This document shows positions 1 to 6,681 of a stretch of 16,309 nt of DNA, in pieces. A program made the position numbers and the translations under genes. A model generated the notes under the pieces. It made no database searches and was not told the origin of the DNA. It worked only from the letters and a program-made list of their open reading frames with translations. This stretch comes from an uncultured Candidatus Peregrinibacteria bacterium (GTDB lineage Bacteria > Patescibacteriota > Gracilibacteria > CAIRYL01). Numbering within the stretch: position 1 is the stretch's first letter; the number at the start of each line of letters is the position of its first letter. The stretch covers positions 1 through 16,309 of the forward strand of contig CAIRYL010000172.1 of NCBI GenBank assembly GCA_903882825.1. Reading direction: 5' to 3'.

Positions 1-92
1 ACAAGAGAAAGAAAAGATGCTCTTTTGATGTGATATATTACAAAAAATACCCCAAAAAAAGAGCAAGATGGTGCATTTTGTAACGAATATAT

Positions 93-106
93 ACCGGAAG
101 AAAATA
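93..106 (-). repeat. 3' trailer arm of a 14-bp inverted repeat flanking tmRNA
   Basis: The 14 bases at 93-106 (ACCGGAAGAAAATA on the plus strand) are the exact reverse complement of 580-593. The arm lies 5 nt beyond the tmRNA CCA end. In a primary transcript it would pair with the leader arm and close a stem just outside the acceptor stem. Confidence 0.8.
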
Positions 107-111
107 AAAAT

Positions 112-573
112 TGGTGGAGATGGGGGGAGTCGAACCCCCGTCCAGAAAAGGGTAAAAAGGCCATCTTCCCATTACAGTTTTTTCTAAAATATTTTAGGAA
201 ATAGAGAAAAAACAAAAAACTTCCTAAAAATTCTTTTCGCAAGATACAAACTCCTTTCTTGGAAAAAAACAAACGAAAAAGGGTTTGGTACGAATTAATT
301 ACAATTTACAAGTCTCTCATACAAAAACTTATAAACCGACTTTCGGAGCAAAGCTACGACGAAAGATTATGCGTAAACGGCTGGAGAAAAGTCTGTTTGA
401 GCTGTTCGAACGAATCGAGCAACAGAATCAGAAGCTGTTTTTACAGCAGTTTTCACAAATGCAAAAGGTGTTGCATATATGGTTTCTACATTCTTATTAA
501 CGGGGTGAACCTAGAGAATCCCCGAATGGCAGGCGATTTTAGCCGTCTTCCCTGTCGAAGCCGGATCATCCCC
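112..573 (-). ncRNA. ssrA: tmRNA (transfer-messenger RNA)
   Basis: Rescues ribosomes stalled on broken mRNAs: it is charged with alanine, enters the A site and supplies a short reading frame that tags the nascent protein. On the minus strand the RNA begins GGGGATGATCCGGCTTCGAC (573 down to 554) and ends CGACTCCCCCCATCTCCACCA-like with an encoded CCA at 114-112. The acceptor strands GGGGATG and CATCTCC pair over 7 bp and include the G3-U70 wobble that alanyl-tRNA synthetase recognises. A five-bp T stem with a TTCGACT loop is present. The internal tag frame runs from 474 to 367. The length of about 462 nt is longer than the usual 350-400. It is a one-piece, not permuted, gene. Protein-like frames across 259-600 are shadows of this RNA. 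The partner gene smpB is not in the window. Confidence 0.95.
367..474 (-). other. tmRNA tag-peptide reading frame (35 residues plus UAA)
   Basis: The resume codon is most likely GCA at 474-472, since it is alanine and is preceded by ATATAT, which puts the conserved A at -4. The frame then stays open for 35 codons, beginning ATPFAFVKTA and ending FSPAVYA, and stops at TAA 369-367. Both other frames hit a stop within 18 codons. Most known tags are about 8-20 residues and end in (A)LAA; this one is long, lysine/arginine-bearing and ends VYA. The resume codon is inferred from the -4 A and the open frame, not from an alignment. Confidence 0.7.
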
Positions 574-579
574 CTACTA

Positions 580-593
580 TATTTTCTTCCGGT
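580..593 (-). repeat. 5' leader arm of a 14-bp inverted repeat flanking tmRNA
   Basis: TATTTTCTTCCGGT on the plus strand, a perfect complement of 93-106. It lies 6 nt upstream of the mature tmRNA 5' end and downstream of the predicted minus-strand promoter, so it would be present in the precursor. Confidence 0.8.
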
Positions 594-607
594 GGTATAA
601 AAGAACA

Positions 608-660
608 TTGCACTTTTATGGTGAGTTATTATAATACTCGACGAGGTATTTGAAGTGCAA
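608..660. promoter_or_regulatory. Overlapping divergent promoters with a shared -10 (tmRNA left, membrane gene right)
   Basis: Plus strand: TTGCAC (608-613), 16-nt spacer, TATAAT (630-635), start expected near 642. Minus strand: TTGCAC (660-655), 18-nt spacer, TATTAT (636-631), start expected near 624, leading into the tmRNA precursor. The two -10 hexamers occupy the same symmetric ATTATAAT core, and the two -35 boxes form an exact 8-nt inverted repeat (TTGCACTT at 608-615, AAGTGCAA at 653-660). Assigned by eye from sigma-70-type consensus; start sites are estimates. Confidence 0.55.
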
Positions 661-730
661 GGGGTTTTCTTTTTTTGTTCTGCGTATGACGTTTTGTACG
701 TTTTTATGTTTACCGGTAGTAAAAAGAAAA

Positions 731-1141
731 ATGATTTCCGTTTTTTTAGGATTTGTATTTGGAGTGATTTGTGCTCTGCTGGCGTCTTTTTCTTCCACAA
801 TTCCTGTAGATTTTTGGGGTTCTGCGTTGATGTGGAATATTATTTTTAACCGTGTGTTACTGGGAGTAGTGGTATTTTTAGCAGGAGTGTTTACCGTTAC
901 ACCTTGTGGAATTCGATTGTATCCAGCATTACGGGGCGCTATTGCGGGAGTATTTGTTTCTGTAGATATGGCAATTGGAACCATGATACAAAATGCTGAT
1001 ATTACAATTTTTTGGGGAATTTTAGGGGCAGGAGCAGTAATAGGAATAATAATTGATACATTCGCAACAAAATACGCAGGAGAGGGGGAAATATTATTTA
1101 AAAATTTAAATTTAGAAAATCAGTCATGCACGCGGGTATAG
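731..1141 (+). CDS. Small four-helix membrane protein of unknown function
   Basis: A 136-residue protein with about four hydrophobic helices (roughly residues 1-22, 33-55, 68-88 and 95-115) and short polar loops. The loop after the second helix carries TPCGIRLYP followed by LRGAIAG. The C-terminal 25 residues are polar and probably cytoplasmic. I do not recognise a named family. ATG 731 is chosen because it starts directly at the first hydrophobic helix. An in-frame ATG at 686 (151 residues) and a TTG at 650 are alternatives, and none has a Shine-Dalgarno sequence. A promoter (608-635) lies upstream. The TAG stop at 1139-1141 lies inside tRNA-Gly, so the last 10 nt overlap the tRNA and the two may be co-transcribed. 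Confidence 0.7.
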   Translation: MISVFLGFVFGVICALLASFSSTIPVDFWGSALMWNIIFNRVLLGVVVFLAGVFTVTPCGIRLYPALRGAIAGVFVSVDMAIGTMIQNADITIFWGILGAGAVIGIIIDTFATKYAGEGEILFKNLNLENQSCTRV

Positions 1142-1206
1142 TATAGTGGCTATTATACGGCCTTGCCAAGGCCGAGAGACGGGTTCGATTCCCGTTACCC
1201 GCTCCA
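1132..1206 (+). tRNA. tRNA-Gly (anticodon GCC)
   Basis: Acceptor strands GCGGGTA (1132-1138) and TACCCGC pair over 7 bp. The anticodon stem CGGCC/GGCCG closes the loop TTGCCAA with anticodon GCC. The T arm is ACGGG-TTCGATT-CCCGT, followed by T and an encoded CCA (1204-1206). It decodes GGC and GGU. No own promoter is evident; transcription could come from the overlapping upstream membrane gene, with 5' processing by RNase P. Confidence 0.95.
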
Positions 1207-1214
1207 GAAAATAA

Positions 1215-1364
1215 AAAAATGAAGGGTTTAGAGAAATATATTTGTGGGGATGTATTGAAAAAGTACAAAGAGCCCTTGAATTTGCGGAAATAAAAGCCAT
1301 TGAAGATGCCCGAGAAGGAAAATTTTTTAGATTACGGAGAGGGGGGGTGGCGAGGGGAGTTTAA
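1215..1364 (+). pseudogene. Short open remnant downstream of tRNA-Gly
   Basis: Between the tRNA and the convergent HNH gene are two overlapping short frames. One runs from ATG 1219 to TAA 1293 (24 residues, starting MKGLEKYICG). The other is open from 1215 to TAA 1364 without an ATG (TTG at 1242) and includes EFAEIKAIEDAREGKFFRLR. Both look protein-like, which would fit one small gene broken by a frameshift near 1260-1290 or the tail of a displaced gene. I do not recognise the product, and a chance open frame is equally possible. Confidence 0.25.
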
Positions 1365-1371
1365 AAAATAT

Positions 1372-4300
1372 TCATTCCAATCTAAGTTGGTGCCCCTGTA
1401 ATTTATTAAAAGCATTTATCCCCTCCATTCCCAAACGATATGTATTCGCGAGTAGGATTGGAGAGCTATCAAAAAGAGGGTCGTACTCGTAAGAGTATAT
1501 TCGTATTTTTTCAGCTAAAATTCGCAGTTTTTGTCTCGCATTAGGTGTGATTATTACTTTTTTATCTTCTATCTCGTTCAGTGCCTTTTCAGAGATCTGT
1601 ACAATAACTCTTCCCATAATTTTTCTTTCTTTATCAGCAAGAAAAGAACAAATAATTTCAGCAAATATTTTTTCCGATACCTCCATCGTAATGGAGTCAT
1701 CTTGAATAATCTTTAACAGAAAAGATGCAACTATTCCAAAAGATGTTTTTATTGGCACCCCATATTCTTCAGAAAGTATGAGTCTCAAGTTCAATTTTCG
1801 AAGTTTTTCTGGTATGACTGTAGAAATATTCCCATCACCAAAAATAGCTCGCCATAAATCATCTGTTCCGACTGGAAGCAAGTGAAATCTATATGACGAT
1901 AAATATCCAAAATAATCCAAATACTCATCGTATGTAATAAGACCTTTTTCCCAAAGCACTTGCATAAACATAAGCGATGAACAGCTTTCGGGACATTTCT
2001 TTTTAGTATCTAGTGCATTTGCTTGAAGATATAAAGGATCCTCTGTAAGAACGATAGCATCTTCACCATTTCTCTGTGCCAAAATACAGGCATCTGAAAG
2101 CTCAGGTGGCACATCTTTTTCTGTAAAAGCAGAGCATTTACTTCCTTTTGATAAGCCTTGAACATATTTTTTTTCTTCAAGAATCAGAATGCTTTCCTTG
2201 ATATTTTTTTGAATTCTCTCTGCTGTTTTCTTTGTAATCTCGCTGTAGTGGAGCTTCCCACCTCTCAAACCAAGAGTTCCAGAGCTTGCAGGTTTCCCCT
2301 CAAATTTTTCTCGAATACGAAGAAGCATTGAAATAACCGACTGAGGAACAACAAGGTTTCGGAAGTGTTGTTCAATTTTTCCCAGAACTCCGTATTCAGA
2401 AAGAAAGAGTGCTGAGGTTCCATCAAGATAAACTTTTTCTCCTTCTAATATGCTTTCTGCAACTGCTTTTTGAGATTCAAAATCTAGAATGCTTCCGTTG
2501 GAAAAACGAATAAAAGTATGATTCTCCTCAGAGATTTGAGCGAGAGCATTTTCAAAGCTTCCTTCATTAACAGCAAGAAAAGCCAAAGGAATAGGCTGTT
2601 CAGAGTACATTTTAAGGAGTGGTTTTTTCTGAAGTTCAATATCCTTCATAAATTCTTTCAAATTATTAAAATCCACAGGTTTTCCTTCAGGTTCTACTAT
2701 TTCAACCACCCCTTTATTCCCCATTTTTGCAAACTCAAAAAAGCATTCCATTGCACGAATATGGATATATTGTTCTATTGGGAGAATATTTTGGATGGTT
2801 CTATCGGGTGAACTGGAAGAGTATTTGTCTGTATCAAAAACAATTTTTTCACCAATCTTCTTATCAAGGAATATTGTCTTATCAGAATTTTTTACTTTTT
2901 CTGCATCCAGAGGATATTCTGCCCCAATGTATCTCCACACAGCCTCATCCTTGAGCTTAAAAAAGCAATTTTCTTGAATGCTTGGTAGTGGGCATATTTT
3001 TGCACTCAATAGAGATTCAAGCTGAATAATTTTCTTGTACAACGCTACATATTGCTCTGGTGTTGGAAGTATAGGACTTTCACATAAAGCTCTTAGAATT
3101 ACTTCTTGAGCCTTCTTGCCATCTCCATTTCTAATATATGTTTCTGCCTCGATAAATACAAGGAATTCAATATTTTTTTCTATATCGGGATATTTTTCAA
3201 GTTTAGCAATAGCCTCTTTATATTCACCTCTCGTCAAGTGAGCCTGCACCATTTGTCCAAGTACAGGTGTTGCATTGTTCCCAATCGACTCTTGGTGATT
3301 CCTGAGAATTTCCTCCCCAAGAATAGGAATGTTTTTAAAGTCTTCAAGTTCAAACTTACATTGGAAGAGTTGTAGCGATATTTTTAATCGCAATGGATCA
3401 GGAGGAAAAAATTCAAGCCATTTTTCTAGGCAAATAGCACTTTTATCCCACATCTCCTTATGGTGATAAACCTGAGAAAAAGCATCACAATCAAAAGGAG
3501 TAATATTCTCCAGTCCAATTTCTTCTGCAAATTCAAATGCCTTTTCAAAGTCCTTTTGTCCAAAAAAGTGTCGAAAGAGAAGTCTTTTTTTATCAACAGG
3601 ATCATCATCATCTATTCCCATAATCATTTGTTCACGGAGATTTGGATATTTATTGAGAAAACCAAGAAAATGAACTATTGCTCGAAAATCATTATTCAAA
3701 AACTTGAGTATTATAGTTGAATCTTGTTTTTCAACGGCTTCAAGTATCTTTATGAGTTCTGAATTACCACATTGAGTAAAAAACTCTTCTCCTGCTTGTT
3801 TTCGAGTGTCATTCAATAAACAGTGAGGAAGAATAGATTTTTGTAATTCAAGAGGCGTATCATTTTGACTTTTGAGGTAATCAAGAAAACTGAGAAAAAT
3901 ACTTTCTTCAATATCTCCCATAGCTAGGAGAGAGGTTGATATATCCGTAACAAATATTCCCAAACAGCATTCTGGAATTTTTGAAAAAATCTCATTCGAT
4001 ACCTTCACAAACTCTTCCACATTATTGCCTTGTAAAACTTGAGAATAGAAAAAATTTGCCTTCCTCCCTAAAATCTCGATTTCATTACGAGTAGTGAGAA
4101 TTCCTCCTTGTGCTTCAATTTTTTCCTTACAACTATCAATCTCCTCCCAGAAAGCAAGTCTCTCTTGATTCCATTTTTCATTGATAGTCCTATTTTTCAG
4201 TAACTTCTGATCAAGGATGAAGAGTTTTCCTAAGTAGTTTGCAACCTTCAAGGGGTTTTCGTGAATAGATTTCTCTATAAATTCTTCAGCCTTTTTATAA

Positions 4301-5127
4301 TCATTTTGCCGGGTAAATAATAGAGCATAGAGTCGGTACATATCAGATTTTTGCCTTTCATCCTCTGGAAATGATGATTCGTCAATCGCAGTGATATAGG
4401 AGACAATATCCTCATCACAACGAAATGCCCTCAATAACTTTTGCATAAGGATGAGAGGATGATTCTTGTCAATTTTTTCAGCTTGAGAAAGGTACTCGAT
4501 ATTTTTCTCATACTCAGCTTTATTCAAGTAAATTTCTGCAAGTCGAAGGAGGGAGCGGATATCGTCAGGGAAGCGTTTTGAGAGGCTCTCATAATTTTTT
4601 TGAGCTTCAGAGATGTTCTCTATTAGGGCTAATGTTTTGGCATCCAACAGCTCGTATTCAAGTGTAAGCAAGGGGATATTTAATTTTTTTATGGAAGCTG
4701 TTACAGACTTGAGTGATTTCATAACAGATTTACATTGGTTTTTATCAAGTTCGATATCTAAAGAAATAAGAAAAAGTAACATTGCATCCATTTCCTTGTT
4801 AGGATTTATACCCTCTGCCCACTGCTCAATTTCTTTCTTCCATTGAAAGAGTAATTTGGCAGAATATTTGCTTTCATCACTATCTATCATTTTATGATGT
4901 TTTCTACACATCGCAATAAGGTTATCAGGATGATTTCGTTGTTCTGGGGATAGATCAAGATTGAATCTCGCACCCTTATTCAAACTATGGATATGTGCAA
5001 TTTCACCAATAAGTACGCCGTCTTTTGTAAGATGTTCTCCACATCCTTTGTACGAGCATTTTCTTGCACATTGAATGTAAACTTGCATATTTGTTTTTTC
5101 CGTTGGTCTTGACAGTTTTTTTGTCAT
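1372..5127 (-). CDS. HNH - TPR-like solenoid - PIN domain protein (putative conflict/defence nuclease)
   Basis: A 1251-residue soluble protein. Residues 18-105 form an HNH endonuclease domain of the type seen as the nuclease part of CBASS Cap5: cysteines C20, C24 and C29, then GEIAHIHS with H45, N69 in DNLIAMC, C74, and H77-H78 before KMID. Residues about 160-710 are helical with recognisable TPR-like repeats, for example RSLLRLAEIYLNKAEYEKNI (191-210) and VQAHLTRGEYKEAIAKLEKY (627-646). Residues about 750-800 include FLDKKIGEKIVFD, resembling the C-terminal domain of GreA/GreB. Residues 898-1085 fit a PIN ribonuclease with candidate acids D902, E940, D1012 and D1030. A further 160-residue helical tail follows. 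The gene is monocistronic and divergent from the ATPase at 5396. No Shine-Dalgarno; ATG 5127 puts the HNH at its usual N-terminal place. The domain calls are from motif reading; a single-protein nuclease effector is inference. Confidence 0.8.
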   Translation of the reverse strand: MTKKLSRPTEKTNMQVYIQCARKCSYKGCGEHLTKDGVLIGEIAHIHSLNKGARFNLDLSPEQRNHPDNLIAMCRKHHKMIDSDESKYSAKLLFQWKKEIEQWAEGINPNKEMDAMLLFLISLDIELDKNQCKSVMKSLKSVTASIKKLNIPLLTLEYELLDAKTLALIENISEAQKNYESLSKRFPDDIRSLLRLAEIYLNKAEYEKNIEYLSQAEKIDKNHPLILMQKLLRAFRCDEDIVSYITAIDESSFPEDERQKSDMYRLYALLFTRQNDYKKAEEFIEKSIHENPLKVANYLGKLFILDQKLLKNRTINEKWNQERLAFWEEIDSCKEKIEAQGGILTTRNEIEILGRKANFFYSQVLQGNNVEEFVKVSNEIFSKIPECCLGIFVTDISTSLLAMGDIEESIFLSFLDYLKSQNDTPLELQKSILPHCLLNDTRKQAGEEFFTQCGNSELIKILEAVEKQDSTIILKFLNNDFRAIVHFLGFLNKYPNLREQMIMGIDDDDPVDKKRLLFRHFFGQKDFEKAFEFAEEIGLENITPFDCDAFSQVYHHKEMWDKSAICLEKWLEFFPPDPLRLKISLQLFQCKFELEDFKNIPILGEEILRNHQESIGNNATPVLGQMVQAHLTRGEYKEAIAKLEKYPDIEKNIEFLVFIEAETYIRNGDGKKAQEVILRALCESPILPTPEQYVALYKKIIQLESLLSAKICPLPSIQENCFFKLKDEAVWRYIGAEYPLDAEKVKNSDKTIFLDKKIGEKIVFDTDKYSSSSPDRTIQNILPIEQYIHIRAMECFFEFAKMGNKGVVEIVEPEGKPVDFNNLKEFMKDIELQKKPLLKMYSEQPIPLAFLAVNEGSFENALAQISEENHTFIRFSNGSILDFESQKAVAESILEGEKVYLDGTSALFLSEYGVLGKIEQHFRNLVVPQSVISMLLRIREKFEGKPASSGTLGLRGGKLHYSEITKKTAERIQKNIKESILILEEKKYVQGLSKGSKCSAFTEKDVPPELSDACILAQRNGEDAIVLTEDPLYLQANALDTKKKCPESCSSLMFMQVLWEKGLITYDEYLDYFGYLSSYRFHLLPVGTDDLWRAIFGDGNISTVIPEKLRKLNLRLILSEEYGVPIKTSFGIVASFLLKIIQDDSITMEVSEKIFAEIICSFLADKERKIMGRVIVQISEKALNEIEDKKVIITPNARQKLRILAEKIRIYSYEYDPLFDSSPILLANTYRLGMEGINAFNKLQGHQLRLE

Positions 5128-5134
5128 AATGGAA

Positions 5135-5170
5135 GTCTCAATATCTTGGTCTCATTCTATCATTTGAGAC
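5135..5170. promoter_or_regulatory. Inverted GTCTCA repeats just upstream of the HNH/PIN gene
   Basis: GTCTCA at 5149-5154 is mirrored by TGAGAC at 5165-5170 (6-bp arms, 10-nt loop). A further GTCTCAA at 5135-5141 can also pair with TTGAGAC at 5164-5170. The cluster lies 8-43 nt before the start codon and covers a TAGAAT box (5162-5157 on the minus strand) that might be a -10. It could be an operator or alternative hairpins in the leader. No convincing -35 was found. Confidence 0.35.
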
Positions 5171-5360
5171 ACTAAAAGTCGTTATAAAAATCTATTTAAT
5201 GAATGAATAATTTATTCTCTTTCAGGTGAATAAAAATGAATATTCATTCTCTAAACCCCTTCTCCAAACTATACTAATAACCTCACGCATAAGGTTTTTT
5301 GTATACGAAACATAACCACTTTACAAAAAAATATACAGAAGTTATTATGATTTATGTTTT

Positions 5361-5390
5361 TTGTATAACTTATAGTAATTTTATTATAAA
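5361..5390 (+). promoter_or_regulatory. Promoter of the AAA ATPase gene, predicting a leaderless mRNA
   Basis: TTGTAT (5361-5366), 18-nt spacer, TATAAA (5385-5390). Transcription would begin 6-8 nt later, at or next to the ATG at 5396, so the message would have no leader. The -35 lies in TTTTTTGTATA (5357-5367), which is repeated at 5295-5305. Confidence 0.5.
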
Positions 5391-5395
5391 TTCTT

Positions 5396-6580
5396 ATGGA
5401 TCCTCGAAAAAATCCTTATGCTCCCGGCGCTGGTAACCCGCCTCCTGCACTGGTGGGAAGGGATGAAATTATTGAGGAAATTTCTATTCAGCTCGATAGG
5501 TGTAAAAATGGACTTTCGTATAGAAGTTTTTTGCTCGTGGGGCTTCGAGGTGTTGGGAAAACAGTGTTACTCAACCATCTGGCGAATATTGCGGAAAGCC
5601 AAGGTTTTTCTGCTGTATGTATAGAAACACCCGAAAAAAGGTCTCTTCCTGCACTTTTGGCTCCTTCTCTCCGCTCTGCACTGCTGAAGTTTGATCATCG
5701 ATCGGCTATGAGTGAAATATTAAAAAAAGCACGAAAAGTATTGGGAAGTTTTATTGGAAGTATGAAACTGAAATATAATGATTTGGAAGTGAGTTTAGAT
5801 TTTGATAAAGAAGTAGGTATCGCTGATTCTGGAGATCTGGAAAATGATTTGGTAGATCTTTTTCTTCAAATAGGGCTTGTGGCAAAAGAAAAAAAAACTG
5901 CGCTCGTTCTTTTTATTGATGAAATTCAGTATATCAAACAGGATGAATTTTCGGCTCTTATTATGGCGCTCCATAAATGTACTCAAAAAAAACTTCCAAT
6001 TACAATGGTTGGAGCAGGACTTCCTCAATTAGTGGGGCAAGCGGGAAAAGCAAAATCGTATGCCGAACGATTATTTCATTATCCAGCAATAGGAGGGTTT
6101 GATGATATTTCTTCCAAAAAAGCTATTACGGATCCTGCTCTAAAAGAGGGTGTTTTGTATACTCCCGAAGCCCTGGATGAGATTTTACGGCAAACTCAGG
6201 GGTATCCGTATTTTTTACAAGAATGGGGAAAACATTGTTGGGACTCAGCCAAAGAATCTCCAATTGAAAAAAAAGATGTATTGTATGCGACTCAAATTGC
6301 TATTGCAGAATTAGATGCGAGTTTTTTTCGTGTGCGATTTGATCGCCTCACTCCCAGTGAAAAAAAATACCTTCGTGCAATGGCAGAACTCGAAACAGAG
6401 CCATATCGCTCGGGAGATATTGCACAAATACTGCAAAAAGATGTAAGTGCCGTTGCCCATATTAGTGCCACTCTCATTATAAAAGGGATGATTTATAGTT
6501 CTGATCATGGAGATAATCGTTTCACAGTCCCTCTTTTTCAGGGATATATAAAAAGAGTTATGCCAGTACTGGAAGCATAA
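5396..6580 (+). CDS. AAA/STAND-like ATP-binding protein with C-terminal winged helix
   Basis: A 394-residue P-loop ATPase of the widespread AAA_16/archaeal-ATPase-like type, whose members begin with a proline-rich NPYAPGAGNPPPALVGR lead (residues 6-22). Walker A is GLRGVGKT (49-56) and Walker B is FIDEIQ (173-178), with a sensor-like MVGAGLPQL stretch (204-212). Residues about 315-394 form a winged helix, including VRFDRLTPSEKKYLRAMAEL (313-332) and KGMIYS...FTVPLF. Length and layout match the family, so it is probably intact. The function of these proteins is not established; the Orc1/Cdc6-like build suggests nucleotide-dependent DNA or partner binding. It is divergent from the HNH/PIN gene across 268 nt. 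It is often found alone in other genomes, so the pairing may be chance. Confidence 0.9.
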   Translation: MDPRKNPYAPGAGNPPPALVGRDEIIEEISIQLDRCKNGLSYRSFLLVGLRGVGKTVLLNHLANIAESQGFSAVCIETPEKRSLPALLAPSLRSALLKFDHRSAMSEILKKARKVLGSFIGSMKLKYNDLEVSLDFDKEVGIADSGDLENDLVDLFLQIGLVAKEKKTALVLFIDEIQYIKQDEFSALIMALHKCTQKKLPITMVGAGLPQLVGQAGKAKSYAERLFHYPAIGGFDDISSKKAITDPALKEGVLYTPEALDEILRQTQGYPYFLQEWGKHCWDSAKESPIEKKDVLYATQIAIAELDASFFRVRFDRLTPSEKKYLRAMAELETEPYRSGDIAQILQKDVSAVAHISATLIIKGMIYSSDHGDNRFTVPLFQGYIKRVMPVLEA

Positions 6581-6626
6581 AATTTTGATATTGCATTTAT
6601 GAATGACTACACCTTTTTTGGTATTC

Positions 6627-6655
6627 TTGTGTGTAACAATTTTTTTAAATATGAT
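6627..6655 (+). promoter_or_regulatory. Promoter of ddl
   Basis: TTGTGT (6627-6632), 17-nt spacer, TATGAT (6650-6655), start expected near 6662. GAAGGA at 6663-6668 is one of the few Shine-Dalgarno-like strings in the window, but it would lie at the very 5' end of the message and 13 nt from the ATG at 6682. Confidence 0.5.
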
Positions 6656-6681
6656 ACTTTTTGAAGGATTTTTTCTTAAAT

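Noticed and set aside
19..64. Inverted repeat GCTCTTTT / AAAAGAGC as a tmRNA terminator
   Set aside because: The 8-bp A/T-rich stem has a 30-nt loop and no clean T run after it; too weak to call.
259..600. Open frames on both strands across the first 600 bases
   Set aside because: They lie inside or across the tmRNA gene, whose structure fully explains the sequence; their composition is not protein-like.
112..1206. Island attachment-site duplication of the tmRNA or tRNA-Gly 3' end
   Set aside because: I found no second copy of either 3' end in the window and no integrase gene.
5201..5249. GAATGAATA / TATTCATTC inverted repeat in the HNH-ATPase gap as an operator
   Set aside because: Exact over 9 nt but very A/T-rich in an A/T-rich spacer, and not placed on either predicted promoter; chance is likely.
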